DNA from: Cyclotella cryptica
Lineage: Eukaryota > Bacillariophyta > Thalassiosirophyceae > Thalassiosirales > Thalassiosiraceae
Direction: 5' to 3'
Assembly (NCBI GenBank): GCA_013187285.1
Contig: JABMIG010000163.1
Location: 62,001-126,000, forward strand
DNA length: 64,000 nt
Shown here in pieces: positions 11,061-24,514 of this stretch. The notes under the pieces were generated by a model. That model worked only from the letters and a program-made list of their open reading frames with translations. It had not been told where the DNA came from and made no database searches. A program made the translations under genes and the position numbers. The stretch's first letter is position 1; each line of letters opens with the position of its first letter.

Positions 11061-12730
11061 ATGGCGGCCCAGACCAGGGAGCAAGAGGGAAAGGAGGAAG
11101 AAGAGGATGAGGAAGGGGCCGGAAATGACCCCCCTCCCCCTCCCGCTGGGGGACCAGGTCAGCTGCCGGGCAGTGGCAACGGGGACCCACCAAGTGATGG
11201 TGATGACGATATGGAAGAGGACAACGATGAAGACCAGGCAGAGGACCTGGAACAGGCGGGGACTGGCAAGTTTTACGTGCAACAGACCCCAAACGGGAAG
11301 GCAATGGCGAAGATGCTCCGCCTCTTCTGTGATCTCTCCGGGTGGGATGCCAACACCATCGTAGTGTACTTTGGCATCTACAGTGTCTCTCGTCTTGCCG
11401 CTTTTCAAGAAGACCACTGGAAGGACACTTTTGCCCAGTGGCAAAAGCGTCACCCCAACTGAGACGGCACTGAGAGGGCGATGGTACTCTCACCCCCACA
11501 GCAAGACCGTATCCGTTGTGCTGCCTGGGCTTGCCACCATTCTGTACAGCTCCAGTGGCCCCCAAATTTCTTTAACATGGGGCAGTTGCACCCACAGCAC
11601 TTCGAGTCCATCCAAGCCCAGATGGAACAAGAGAATGAAGGCCGGGTTATGATCAAGGCAATCCCTAACCTCACAGACACCCCCAAGTGGAAGGATTGTG
11701 GCTTGACCTCTATGTCGGCGCACTTCCAAGATTTTGAGACATACCTGTCTCAGCACTATGGGGTTGAGGGTTTCCCCCTGGACTGGGTAGTCCGCCCAAA
11801 GATTCGGCCAGTGTTTTGGTCCGAACTGTCCACGCTCAGTGCGGAACAACATGGCATCAAGCCCAACTTCTTCATGTTTGAAGAAAGTGACAACAGGTGC
11901 CAGACAATTGCCCCAATTGTGTCTTGGGAGGATGGCATCCACCTCAAAAGCAGTGACCCCAAGGTCCATGCTGAGTGGGAATCAGTAATCCGGTCCCATC
12001 GCAGGAGTGATGTGTTCCGCCGTGACAAAGCCATCATTTTCCAACTGGCTTGCATTGCCATTGCCGATTCCCTGGGTGAGGTACACTTCATCCCCAAGAA
12101 AGGCAAGGTGCAACAGAGTGGACACCAGTCCTATTTTGCCTGCAAGGGGCAATTCGTGGGCATTAACACTGCCTGACTAGAGTGCGATCTTGCAAGAGAT
12201 GTGATCCAGACAGTGGTTTTGACCCCTCACAGCCACCTCGCCGGGCGAAGGTTGTTGATGCTGCCATCCTGTATACATGCCGTGACACAGGGGACCACTT
12301 GATCCTCATGATCAACCAGGTGATCTATGCCCCTGAGGTTGATCATTGTTTGCTATGTCCCATGCAATTGGAGATCAACGAGGTTCCCAAGTTCCTCACG
12401 CAAGATCCCACTACATCAACCCATTCTATCTGCCTTGCCAATCCCACCAACGATGTCCATCCCTATATCAACCCGCTACAACTTGAGGGGGTTGTCAGAT
12501 ATTTCGAGTATTCCCTCCCCACTTCTGCAGAGTTCAAGGATCCAGAGATCCCACACTTGGAGTTAACGGCCGAGAGTCCGGCCTGGAACCCCTACCTTGA
12601 CTACAGGGGACAGTTGATCTCAGTTGCGAGGAGTGATGGTCCCCGCAGTTCGACTGGGATGGGGTTGCATTCGGTCGATGCCGCTTGTGGAGAGGAGCCC
12701 CACTGGAAACTCAGTCAAGTTTCCCTGTAG
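11061..12730 (+). pseudogene. gag-like region of the copia fossil, broken
   Basis: Part of the 10.04-16.67 kb element. An acidic, Pro-rich stretch is followed by a globular region with LRLFCDLSGWDANTIVVYF and later DYRGQLISVARSDG-type residues, typical of the long N-terminal region of diatom copia elements. No intact zinc knuckle was found by eye. Broken. Confidence 0.6.
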
Positions 12731-12837
12731 TACGACACTGCTGATATCACTGATGATGATAACTTTGGTGCTGCCTTGGAGACCACCCGGCAGGTGACGT
12801 TGGTGCATACCAACCTCACACCAGAGACATATGACGT

Positions 12838-15800
12838 TTGCCGTGTCCACATGGGTACGAGACAGGGGGCCATGGACTACGTCACTCTGGCCCATCATTG
12901 GCAGATTCTACTACACAAGGCCAAGAACATGTGCAACGGAACACACAGCTTGGTGTGAGGACAGTCCTGCATCCGACCCTATCCAGGCATTTCCGTATCA
13001 ATGATAGGATGCTTCGCTATCGCCGGTTGCTCTGCAACATCTATAGCAACACCATGTTCTTCCCGAAGGTCCCATCAGCCCGAGGCTACAAGCTGGCACA
13101 GATCTTCGCTTCTGATTTTGGGTGGAGCCAACGCTACCCCATGAAATGCAAGAGCAAGGCCCATGAGGCTCTTGGTCTTCTTTTTGCGCAGGAGGGTGTT
13201 AACCCCAAGATGATTGTGGACGGCGCAAAGGAGATGAAGATGGGAGAGTTTGCTCGGAAATGCAAGGAAGCACACTGCTATTTGCGGAGCACGGAGCCCT
13301 AGTCTCCCTGGTCTAACTCCGTCGAGCATGAGATTAGGGAACTCAAGAAGGGAGCCGCCCGGAAAATGACACGGTCAGGGGCGCCCCAGTGGTTATGGTG
13401 CTTTGCTTTGGAGTGCAAGTCATACGTCCGGTCGCACACCGCACATGACATCTACAGACTAGATGGGCCAGTCCCTGAGATGGTTGTCTCAGGCGAGACC
13501 ACAGGTATTAGTCCGTTCTGTGAATTCGGCTTTTGGGACTGGGTTAAGTTCTGGGACCAAGGGGTCGCTTTTCCAGGCAACGCCCTGGTACTTGGCAAGT
13601 ACCTGGGTCCCAGTATCAATGTAGGTCCTGCCATGACCTCTCGTGTTATGAAGGCCAACGGCGAGATTGAAGACCGCTCGACGGTCCACACCCTCACTGC
13701 TGAGGAGCATGTGAACACAGCTCTGTTCCAAGAACAGCAACATTTCCTTGCTTCCATGGAAGAGCGATGGGGTCCCAAGACCACCATGAAGGACTTAGGG
13801 CCTGATGTCCTCAACCTTTGTCCGGATCCTGAGAACATGGATCCCTGGGAGGACGGCGATGGGCCATCGTTCCCCAAATTGGATGATGACCTCGCTGCCG
13901 TAGAGGCAGCTGGGGACTTTCTCATGAATTCCGAGGTGCTACTCCCTGTCGGTAATTCACAAGAGTTAGCACGCGTCCTACATCAGAAACGGGATGCTGA
14001 TGGGAAGGCCGTGGGTACCACCCATCACAATCCTGCTCTAGTCACTCGTGTCTATGAGGTTTGGTTTCCTGACGGGAGAACTGAGGAGTTGGCAGCGAAC
14101 GTCATCACTGAGGCTGTCTATGCCCAGTGTGATGCCGACGGGAATCAGTACGTCTTGCTTGACGCTATTGTGGATTACCGCAAGGATCCATCCGTGGCGG
14201 TTGCCCGGAACGATCAGGTTTCGATCATTGATGGTAAGAAAATCATTAAGCGCTCTACCCACGGTTGGGAATTGTGCTGTGAATGGAAGGACGGCAGTAC
14301 TTCCTGGCAGAAGCTGTCGGACTTGAAAGAGTCCCACCCCCTTCAGGTTGATGAGTTCGCATTTACTGCACAATTCACTGATGAACTGGCTTTTAACTGG
14401 TGGGTCAGCTGGGTCCTCAAGAAGAGAGACCGCATGTTCTCCCTGGTTAAGTGCAGGAGCGTGATACCATAAAAGCACTCACAAATACGGGATTGAAATT
14501 TCCAAGTCTGTTGAGGAGGCGTATGTGATCGACAAAGCCACTGGTACCACCTTTTGGCGCGACGCGATCAAGAAGGAGACGACAAACGTGCGCGTTGCCT
14601 TTGACATTCTGGCGGATGGTGCAGCCCCACCTCTGGATCATCAGTTTGTACGCTGCCATATGATTTTTGATGTCAAGATGGAGGAATTTCAATGCAAGGC
14701 CCGGCTTGTAGCTGGTGGACATGCAACGAAAGCTCCCGCAACCCTCACTTATGCCAGCGCCGTGTCTAGAGAGACAGTCAGGATTGCCCTGCTAATTGCA
14801 GCACTGAACGGCGTTGACATATGGGCAGCGGATGTGTTGAACGCCTACATCACCGTGCCTTGCCGAGAGAAAATCTGGACCACCCTTGGGAAAGAATTTG
14901 GTGATGATTGGGGCAAAAAGGCAACTGTGGTTCGTGCCTTATACGGGCTTAAGTCGAGCGGTGCAGTTTTTGGGGCGCACCTGGCAGGATGCATGCGAGA
15001 AAGTGGTTACGTCTCGTGCCCCGCTGATCCTGACCTGTGGCTCAAGGAACAGACAGACCGGAAAGGAAGCCGGTACTATTCCTATATCCTCTGTCATGTT
15101 GACGATTTGTTGGTGGTTCAACACAACCCCAAGCGCATCGTGGACAAGATCAACAGCTTTCTCCCACTCAAGCCTGACTTGGTTGGTCCAGCCGAGATGT
15201 ATCTTGGAGCGAAGCTTAGAAAGAAGACCTTTGAGGAAGGCACTACGGCGTGGGGACTGTCGCCCACCAAATGTGTACATCAAAACGTACCTCAAGTCCA
15301 ATCTGGAAGGGCGGTACTCATTACCGAAAAGGGGAGAGAACCCGTTCCCTGTAGATTATGCCCCTGAAGAGGATGTTACCCCGCTGCTGGAGCCCAGGGT
15401 GGCCACCTATTACATGCAGCTAATTGGCATCCTGAGATGGATGTGTGAGCTGGGATGGTTTGATATCTTTACCGTGGTCTCCATGTTGTCCTTGTACTCC
15501 GCGATGCCGCATGAGGGACACTTGGAGGCAGCATTTCATGTGTCCTCTTACCTGAAGTCGAAGAGCAACTCCCCGCTCATTTTTGACCCGATGGAGCCAG
15601 ACGTGGAAGGATCTAATTTCGTGGAGTGTGACTGGTCCGACTTCTACCCGGGAGCAAGTGAAGCTCTGCTACCTAATGCCCCGAAGCCCCTTGGGAAGGG
15701 TGTGACACTGCAAATGTTCGTAGACAGCAACCACGCAGGTGACAAGGTGGGCCAACGCACGCAAACTGGCTTTGTCATCTTTCTCAACTATGGCATGATC

Positions 15801-16148
15801 AATTGGCTTTCCAAGAAGCAATCGACGGTTGAGACCTTAGTGTTCGGCGCTGAGTTTTGCACCATGAAACACGGCATTGAGAACTTGCGTGGCATCCGCT
15901 ACAAGCTACGTATGATGGGTGTGCCTGTGAAGGACGCATCATACGTGTATGGAGACAACATGTCTGTCGTCACAAATATGAGTAAGCCTGAGTCAACTTT
16001 GAAGATGAAGTCATACTCGATCTGTTACCATGCAGTGCATGAGGCTGTTGCAATGAGCGAAGCCCTTGTTGCCCACATCCCAACCAAGAAGAACCTTGCC
16101 GACTTGTTCACCAAGTGCTGTATGGGCAGACTCGAAGATTTCTGGTAA
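12838..16148 (+). pseudogene. pol region (integrase, RT, RNase H) of the copia fossil, broken
   Basis: Integrase-derived sequence comes first (14-residue landmark WCFALECKSYVRSH near 13390). Reverse transcriptase follows, with NAYITVPCREKIW, a GLKSSGAVF copia signature and HVDDLLVV. RNase H closes it with VDSNHAGD, YGDNMSVV and KKNLADLFTK. Integrase before RT is the diagnostic copia order. Broken in several places. Confidence 0.85.
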
Positions 16149-16342
16149 GACGGATGCTCTTGGATGTGTTCCCCGGACAAGATATTGCTGAGTAGTTGGG
16201 GCGCAGGGTCCGGCTAATGACCGGCCCTCGCTGCCCTTGCCTTGGGCGTATAGATTGGTTGGTGTGGATACTACCAAATGTTGTTTTGTACAAGTATTTT
16301 ACCAAGATTGACCTGGTGAGACGTAGCCAAGCTTGGGGGGAC

Positions 16343-16669
16343 TGACAAAATATAGTCGTACGACGGTAGTACAAAGATCCAAGTGCAAATGGATCTTTAG
16401 GATCTTTGGACGGATCTTTAGTCTGCACAAATGAATCGACCCGCACAAAAGAGAACACCGATTTGCATGTAGGAATCATGGAGCACACGGTGTTCGTGGG
16501 ATTAAATTGTAGAGAGGGTGTCATGAAACCCTTCATAATTCTAAAAATTCCGACCTCTGCAACCTGGTTGCATGTTTGGGCTAACAGGCCATCAGTTCTT
16601 GTTTTAATTAGTAACTTCCACCATGTCCGTCCAATGCAGTCCCTCCCCAGCTCTGGTTGATTCTTATCA
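16343..16669 (+). repeat. Right LTR of the copia fossil
   Basis: Begins TGACAAAATATAG right after a GGGGGG polypurine tract and ends TTCTTATCA, the usual TG...CA form. Followed by the TAATA duplication. Confidence 0.9.
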
Positions 16670-16674
16670 TAATA

Positions 16675-16826
16675 ATTAGGTGCGACCAGGGAGAAATTTG
16701 TCACTGGTCTTGGGAGTGAGGAGATCTTGTGTTTGTATATGGTGGTACCATACTTAATATATTTTATGTTGCTTCTGTCGAAGGGGGCTGCTTATGCCAA
16801 TTTTTTTTGGCCCAAGTGGCTACTAG
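16675..16826. other. Spacer between copia fossil and TIR element
   Basis: Short AT-rich spacer; nothing recognised. Confidence 0.4.
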
Positions 16827-18407
16827 TTTAGGTAGAGTATTGACGCGTGACATTTTTTTTGCATGCGCACTATGCAAAAAATATCTCATCAGTGTGTCAA
16901 AACTCTCCCACCATGACGATCTCTGCCGCACCGTCAGAAAACAACTCACCCCACAAAAACCATCACAGATACAAAACTCCCGACACCATACAATTCAAGC
17001 CCACATCCAAAACAACATTATCCTCAGCGCGATCGCCCTGATTCGTCATATTTTTCAAGATCGAATCCCGCCACCACCACCGCAATTTTGTTACATTTTT
17101 TGACACAACACGACATGACGAGAATTCACCCTTTTTGCTGTTGGTAAGTTGTTTTAACGCCTCAAATTGCTTATTAAATTTATCTACATTGACGGCTCAA
17201 GAATTTCATTGTTTTCTCCTCCGCTGGGCTCTTCCAAGTTGTCCTGTGTCTTAACAACTTTGGGAGGAGGTTAGGAAGGCTTAATTTGTGACTTGTCAGG
17301 TGAGTCATCTACATCCTCTAACTTTCGCTTGAGCTTGTCCCTCTTTTCCTTGCTCATGTTCTTGATAATATTCCCCATCTGCCCTTCAATCAAGCTTTGA
17401 TGTCTTGCCAAAGCGGTGTCTCCCATTGTAATTTTCTGATTCGTAAGTTTATTCAATTCTTCTTCTTCTTCAACTAACCATCCCTCCATCACCGGGGCAT
17501 CCACTCCACTTTGCAACACTTCCTTCCATTTTTCTACTAACTTGATCTTTTTCAATTACTAACTTTTTCTTTTTCAATGCAGTTGCTTTGATTTTGTTTT
17601 TGTTATATTGCAGGAGTCCTATCAACTCCTGCATATAATCATTCTCAACACCCTCCACCCTCCACATGAACAAAAACAGATCGAGCATCTTGTAAAATAT
17701 TGTGCTTCAACACCACCTCCTCCTTTCTCATCAACGAGTTCTTCGTCCTGTCATTGCTTTGCTCAGTCACCCCAAACATACATCACCAAGCAATTACGAT
17801 TCATCCAACAATCAACCTCATAGAGATTTGACAACAAAGAAGGCAATGTTGAAAGTATAGGCATAAATGTTAGACTATTTAACACAAATCGTAAAGTTTA
17901 TTCATTTATGTCATTTATTGTTCCTTTGCATGTAACAGAATAGTTCTTAAATTTATTAAATGTTGTGTCAATTGAGAGCTTCATAGTATTCTGTGGCACC
18001 TGGCTCCTTGTTAGTAGAGTGGTCCCTGAGGACCTGGGAAGCCTTTTTGGTCATGGCCTTTGGGTCGGCCTCCTCTTCAGACATGTTGGGAGTGGGCTGA
18101 TATAGTGTTGATGTGGGTTTTATTCAACAGTTGCGAAAGTACAGCCAATGTTAACATGAGGGCTCCATGTGGCTAAGATGATTTTTTGCACGACCACACA
18201 ACGGGGGGAAATTTGAAGAGGAAGATGACACAGCATATACCCATCATGTCATATATCAAAATGATCCTCAGAACTTGAAGAATTGTAGTATTTAACGCAA
18301 AATTGACGTGCCGACAACATGGAAAAAGTTATTGTTTGTCTAAGAAAATCGGCGAGAATTCTTAAATTTTTTTCCAAAACGGGTGCGTCGACACTCTACC
18401 TAAACTC
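16827..18407. mobile_element. Putative TIR DNA element next to the gene A promoter
   Basis: AGTTTAGGTAGAGTATTGAC at the left end is matched in inverted orientation by the right end, whose reverse complement reads AGTTTAGGTAGAGTGTCGAC. Matching extends a few bases each way (TAC.AG outward, GC inward). The interior carries decayed minus-strand coding sequence (17271-17779). No convincing target duplication was found. The right half (17696 onward) is part of the ~1-kb repeat copied at 25639-26677, so the same right TIR recurs near 26361-26388, where a LINE now separates it from a left end. Confidence 0.5.
17271..17779 (-). pseudogene. Small acidic coiled-coil coding relic
   Basis: Three minus-strand open stretches follow one another in different frames: a 44-codon start (MFGVTEQSNDRTKNSLMRKE at its N terminus), a middle part MLDLFLFMW...YMQELIGLLQ, and a 94-codon Lys/Glu-rich end with EEEEELNKL and SKEKRDKLKRKLED that stops at 17271. 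Composition suggests a helical, coiled-coil protein. Changes of frame at about 17640-17690 and 17540-17570 indicate frameshifts or undetected introns. It lies inside the putative TIR element, so it may be a remnant of that element's own gene. Family not recognised. Confidence 0.4.
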
Positions 18408-18692
18408 GTAAAAAAAACAGAGTGTGATTGTGATGCAGTCATGAAGGGTACAAAAGCTACTCCATATTTGTACGAGGCAATAATTTAATAATAGTCTCAG
18501 TGTTGTGGGGGGCTGTTGTAAAATCTATGAAAATGACTGGCGGCACAAACTACGATAGGTAAAAGTATTGTACAATACCATACCATATCCATACCATACC
18601 ATCGTATTTTATAGCACAACATGATAGAACAGTGCATGTCAAACATACTTCTCAACAAACCCCGCCAGAACCCTGCCACAATCATCTCCTCA
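17696..18692. repeat. Direct repeat R1 (left copy of a ~1-kb duplication)
   Basis: Nearly identical to 25639-26677, same orientation, about 98% by eye apart from a ~38-bp segment missing here (between 17896 and 17900). It contains the start of the minus-strand relic, the right TIR, the gene A promoter and the first bases of the gene A leader. At 18692, inside what would be the gene A 5' leader, it stops and LINE sequence begins. Confidence 0.9.
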
Positions 18693-18890
18693 ATTATCAA
18701 ATATCAACTAGTAAATCGTGCGTTAATCTATTCAAGGCGAGGCATGGACAAATGTCTTTCTTTTCTGACAAAGCAGAGCAATGGCAAGTGCCATAGAGAA
18801 CAAGGAAGTCAAGCATGGTTCTCTTCATACCTCTGTTGAGGCGCATTCAGCCCTGTGGCGGGCCGATCTCCTAAGGGATCACGTTGGATC

Positions 18891-21800
18891 CTATTCGGTC
18901 ACTTCAAGATTGATTCCTTGTTCATTATTCATTTCCATTGATGCGATGCGGTGCGAGGTGCCATAGGCAGCCGCCTGGAGGGCAGAGTCGATCCCGGCTA
19001 TCCAGTATTGCCTGTCAGCAGTGGTTCCTTCCCCTAGAAGGGCAAAATCCAGTTCCACCAGGTGCCTGTGTTGCGGTAGTAGGTCGTCAGGAGACGTTGT
19101 TAGTCTATCTAGGACGGCTTCCATTATGGAGTCATGTTCCTTGGTTGTTTTGTTCTCCAGGAGTCGGATATGGACCCGGGCATTACGGAAGGTCCATTGA
19201 TTGTGCGTGATGGCTAACACATGATGGATGAATTGTGTGCTCCATGTCTTGATGCGGAGGCGTGTTTGCTTCCTTCGAAGGGATGCTTGCTGTAGTTCAA
19301 AGAGTTTCTTTCCGACACGCCCTTCAAGGAAGTTGTCCCATCCTAGGATATCGTGCTCCATTGCCCAATCATGAAGGTGGGGGTGAGGTGTCGCGATGTC
19401 TACCATCATTCCCTCCCCATACGAGAGTAAGTACTGTTCGATGCACTCGACAAGGGCGATGTCACAGTGGGTAGATTCCATCCAATCCAGTAGTTTGTCT
19501 ACAGATGCCTGGAAAAGCTGTTGACGGCCCGGGTTTGGGCATCTGGTAATATGGCTAGAGGACTCAAAATCGCGCCCGCAACACGGGCATTGATGGCACT
19601 TGTCCCCATCAATTCTTGCCAGCTGTTTATTGGTCCCGTTGAATCCGGACACCCGTTTAGTAATCCATGAGCAAAACATGGCCGGGTAAGAGTCCATTGC
19701 CTTGTGTACCTTAGGCCAGGCGATTGCGTGGAAGTTGTAGGTGCTGACAATGCACCTACGCTGAAACAGTTCCATGGCAACTTTCCCCCCCCCAAGAGTT
19801 GTATATTGCGGAGCTAAATGATGCAGTGATTTTCCTTCCATCAAGGACGATGTGTACTGGTTCCAGTGGATAATACGGTTTGTGTCTGATGTCTTGGGCC
19901 GTATGATGGGTGAGTGACTCTTTTGCGTGGAAGTCTGCCATGACATTTAACTGTTGAGGGAGAGACAGGTCAGAGAAGGATATTTTATCATCCAAGTGAC
20001 CCTAGACGTGCATGTACTCAATGAGGAGGGGAGAACTGGACAACGTCCGTCGTATCAAGGTGAGTAGGTCCAAATGGACCTGTTTCTCTGGGAGGTTTGT
20101 CTGTAGTGGTGGGCATGGGTGATTACCCCCATGTTGTCACAGTAAACTTTGCATCTCATGGGTATTGAAGGTACCCAATTGCTGGTGAGTGCCCGGAGCA
20201 CTGTCACCGCTATCCCTCCCCCCAGCAGTTCTCCACGATAATTGGACGCTGTGCTCTGGTCTGTGTACTCACAGAAACTCAAAACTGCGATGTTGCCGGT
20301 TGCGGTGCATGTGAAAACAGTACTTGCTGAGCACCGTGAAGAATCTAAGTCAGGCATAAACAATCCATCATGACATATGATCATTGTTCCCATCCTGATG
20401 GCATCTTTCATCCATTCTCCTTCTCCCATCATGAAGAGACCCCGGGCGAAGCTGTGGGCGCCAAGGATACGTAGTTCTTTTCGTAGGCTGAACGCGCGGC
20501 TATCTGGCTGAGGTTGTAGCAAAGGCGATTGGGAGTGGACGATTGAACTGAGCTGCGGGGTGTGACTGACGGAGGCAATGTGTGTGCAATTAGGAATGCT
20601 GGTGGCTAAAGTGTCTAAAATGAATTCTTGTCTCCCTCGAGTGGCGTATTGGGTGTGCTTCGGAGAATACACGCTGCTTTCCTGTCCATGTTCCTGGCGT
20701 ACTATGTAGTCCCTGGCGGTGTTGGTCATCCATATAACTTTGTCATACGGTGGCCGTACATGAGCGCCCAACTTGGGAGAGAGACGGAAAGTGGGTGACG
20801 TGAGAAGGGCAATTGTTTCATTCCATAAATTGAAGTCGGCCCGCGTCGGTTGCTCCAGCGGGAACACCATGTTGCTATCTTCCTGTTTCCTGGGATTTAG
20901 CTTCTTTGGGTTGACTGTCACACCATCACCTAACACCAGTTGAGACATCCAAAAGACTTTGTAGTACCGTCTCGCCCTATTGAAGCTTGCCCACTGTTTC
21001 CTTGGAATTGTGTTAGTAACTATATCCATTAGAACCCTGTCTCCCTGGCGGACATGTGGAACAGAGATGTTGGACAGTTCCAGGACTACGCCATAGTAGT
21101 GAAGGTATTCCCAAAGTAACTTGAACCATGAATGAGTAGCGAGAAGTCCATACTTATGATAGTCCTTGGTGAGGAAGTTAACAGATAGCCCAATCTCGAG
21201 TTGGGTTAATTCGTAGACTGAACTGAGGGCTTGACCCACTGTGGTCGTACTACCCCAATGTGGTTGAAGGTATTGAAGGGAGGTGAATAGTTTCTCCAGT
21301 GACATTTGTGGAAGGCCGAGCCCTTGAAATGACGTCGGGAGTGTGTGCCATTCTTTGGTTATGTGTCGGTTGACTCCTAGAGCCGGGAGAAAGGTAAAAT
21401 ACCATGCCATGAATGCTGTGTCTAGTGTCCGTCTCGGAGCCATGAGGGTGAGGAGTCCATACTTCACAGAAGGAAGTGCCTGCAGCCTAAAGCTGTACCA
21501 GACTTTGGCAGGAGACAACGTGCTCGAGCTAACACGTGAGCTCCACCGTCTTCCTTTCTTTATCATATAGTCGAGTTGTTTTTGTCCATAGTTGTGTGGG
21601 CAAGACCAAACGCCAAGAACCTGTGATGCATCTGAAGGGCCCTTCAGTTGTATGAGGACCTCACTGTCATCCGGTTGAGGAATGGTGATTTTATGGCAGG
21701 AGATCTCCCTCAGTGGCTTTAGTGAGGCAATCCCACACTGAAACTTATATGATAGCAAGTACCAGTAACATTTGGCTGGCTTGAGGTTACCGCCCGTCGA

Positions 21801-24491
21801 TTGCAGGAGTTTTTCCCAATAAGTAGTCGCGACTTGAATGTGCATCACAAACTCCTCCTCAGTGGTGGACTCACTCGAGGACATGTGTAGTAGGTCAGTA
21901 TCATCAACATAAAGCAGTGCAGCTATAGCCAGAAAGAGGCAGGACCACCCGGATCTAAAATAGGCACCGAAACCCTTTGCTTTATATGCAGCAACCATTA
22001 CCGTGCTAATGGCAGTCCATGCCACCAGCGAGGCGCCGCTGCCTTGAGCTAAACCCATGTATGGGCATTGGGCAGTGCCGCCGTAGCTAGTCGTTGCCAT
22101 TCCAAATCCTGTTTTTAAATAGAACCTCATGAGTTGTATACAGACCAGGTAACATTTAACAAAGTTCAGTGGGACTCTCATAGCTTGGAGTGCAAAGCTA
22201 CCGGCCGCGTGATTGACTGCATCATAGCAATTGGCTGCGTCGTTGCTGGAAATGGCGCTTGTTCTGTGAAGCGTGTTGGCTTGATCAAAGAATAACTGTT
22301 TCAACATGGAAGAGTCTGCTGCTGTTTTTCCGGCGATTGTGCCTTGTTCCACGGGGAGGACACCTTGAGCACTCATCTGGTGTATCATCTTCTTGGCAAA
22401 TGTGAGTTTCAGCCACGAATTGAAATCTGCTTCAAGAAGACAAATAGCTCAAAGCTTGTCGATGCTCGTGTTACCTGCTAACTTCTCTAACAAGACTGTA
22501 ACTCCTTGGCGCCATCTGGTAAGCGGGTTCCCCCTACTCGCCGCAATGTTGACACTGGCAACTTGGAGATTGGTGAGTTTGTCATCGGAACTCATGGCAC
22601 GATAGTGGCCGAAATGGCATCCACTTTTTGAAGAAGAAGTGCTCTCTTTGCTGGAGGCCCAGAAGGTTCAAAAATCGTCCAAAGTTACGCTGTTTGCGGG
22701 TGTGTCGACATCATTTAATTCCAGTTGGATCTGAGCTGCTGCTTTTAAGAGATCCACCGTGGCTGGATCCCAGTCAGCGGAGAAGTCATAGGTGTTTGCA
22801 AGAATTTGATGTGCTGCCTCCGTGTCGCTCAAGTTTCCAATTACTGCCTTGAGGCCGTCTGCATCCAAGGGTGCTCCTTTACCAAGTGAAAATCTGTTAC
22901 CAAGGTGTTGGCCGCATATCTCCTCTACTTCATTTTGTGTGGAGTAATGGTGATCTGTGCCATCCAGAGATACTGCCACACTCAGTAAAGATCTACCCCT
23001 TGGGTCCTGGACAACACGGTTGACATTTCGCTGTCGTAGTCGTCTGGCTTCATTCCTACTGATTCTTAGGATTTCTTGCGCCGCCTCCTCGTCACCGCGT
23101 TCCTTTGCTAGGGAGAGCCGCCACTTGAGATGCTTTCGTCGGAGAGCCCGAGCTTGTGACTTTAGCTGGAAGAGCTCTTGGAGGCATGCTTGCAGCCTTG
23201 CCATGATGTCTGCCTTGGTGAGGTTGAGGGGAGTTTCGATGTTGGCTCGGCGGGCTGCTCTGCACATATTCCTAGTGTCTTGGACTTTGCCATCATGCCA
23301 CCGGAGCAACCATTTCAAAACTGATCGCCTCCTCAACCATTGACCCACCGTCGGGCTGTATTCAATTGAGCAACTCCGGAATTTTGTGCAATTCTTTTCA
23401 GCACTAGCCATAAATTCTCCCAGTTCTTTGTCCCAGTTGTCATGTAGAATCTGTGATGCTGTTGGTGGAAGTGTCAGCGATAATTCTCTTATCTTTTCCA
23501 ACTTGTCAGGCATCTTGTGTTCTTGGACCAGGCGCTTCAGTGCCCTACAGTAGTTGCGCCTGATTCTTGTGATTTTGCACATGAGTTGCCTAGAGGTTGG
23601 CCTTGCTATCGCCGGGTAGTCCCCGCCAAACAAGGAATTGGCTGATATTTTGACTACAAACACCCTGTGGTCGCCAACCCCATACCAGTGTGGGTAGCAC
23701 ATTGCATTGCCTTCCAACAGGCCTGGGCTACCAAAAATTGTGCTCAGTTTCCCGGTTCCTCGAAAGTGAGAATTCGGTACTTGCTCTCCTCGTGCCTGTT
23801 TTACCATACAAGTCATTTGTATCCCTTCATGTTGTAGAGCCAGAGCCAGAGGACCAGAGTAGACATCCTGGTTGGAATCAATGCACAGTATTACCTCCTC
23901 TCCTGCAAGGCGCCAAGTTTGTATCTGGGATGTGATGTCTTCAATCAGTATCGTTGAAGGATACCACTATTCACCTTTCGCCTGGAAGTATCTAGAATGT
24001 TGCTCCCACACAGTTCGTCCCTTCGCCTGCCGGCCCGGTTTACAAGGCATATAACCACTAATAATGCGGGTCGACGTCTTCCCATTGCTCAGCAGGATCC
24101 ACGACCAGCGACCCAGTCCAGTGGGGTCAGAGCCTTTGTCAGCTACCACGTCACTGAGGCGTCCCAATGCCGCTATAGCAGTGCCACCCGCTTGATCCCT
24201 ATTGATCAACTCAGTCACATTACTGGCTGCTACTCCAGATTTTGTGTTGCCTGGCATGAGGAGGTGTAGGAATTGTTGCTCGGGCGGGACGAGCCGCCAA
24301 TTACACTGGGACTCACAGCCAGCGATGACGTCAACCTGTAGGCTCCTTATGAGGTAGTTTAATCGATCCATCTTCCATGTGTGGGTGCACACGCCTAAAC
24401 TATTCCAGTTCACAGACATCAATCGTATCCACCCCATTGATTTACGTTCTGGCAAGTAACCCACCTTGAGGAGGTCAATAAGGCGGGACAT
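18891..24491 (-). pseudogene. LINE ORF2: APE endonuclease, reverse transcriptase, RNase H, zinc motif
   Basis: One long frame from MSRLIDLLKV at 24491. Endonuclease: VNWNSLG near the start, VDVIAGCESQCNW, ILCIDSNQDVYSGP. Linker with many Arg/Lys (23.6-22.7 kb). RT: ICLLEADFN, SNDAANCYDAVNH, GLAQGSGAS and the catalytic ALLYVDDTDLL (about 21.9 kb). RNase H: NYRGELLGG and VYCDNMGV (about 20.1-20.2 kb). C-terminal CPCCGRDFESSSHITRC zinc motif at about 19.55 kb. Interruptions: in-frame stops near 23966, 22668, 22467 and 20055, plus a paired frame change covering about 19790-20090, one side at a run of C. This copy is therefore probably inactive, but it decayed recently. Confidence 0.85.
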
Positions 24492-24514
24492 TTCTCGTTG
24501 TTCAGTGCTTGCTG

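Larger units (their letters stand above)
10043..16669 (+). mobile_element. Ty1/copia LTR retrotransposon fossil (CoDi-like), broken
   Basis: Two LTRs of about 327 bp bound a 6.6-kb element. The 5-bp target duplication TAATA lies at 10038-10042 and 16670-16674, and a G-rich polypurine tract immediately precedes the right LTR. Part order is that of copia: gag-like region about 10.4-12.7 kb, integrase part about 12.8-13.7 kb, reverse transcriptase about 14.5-15.3 kb (HVDDLLV catalytic box), RNase H about 15.7-16.15 kb (VDSNHAGD, KKNLADLFTK). The internal region is notably GC-richer than the flanks. The LTRs differ at roughly 8% of positions by eye, so it is the oldest of the three LTR elements here. 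The coding region is broken in many places (about ten). Confidence 0.92.

Noticed and set aside
17040-17100. ATCGAATCCCGCC as a tRNA B-box
   Set aside because: No matching A-box, acceptor stem or cloverleaf around it. No tRNA or rRNA gene was found elsewhere by eye.
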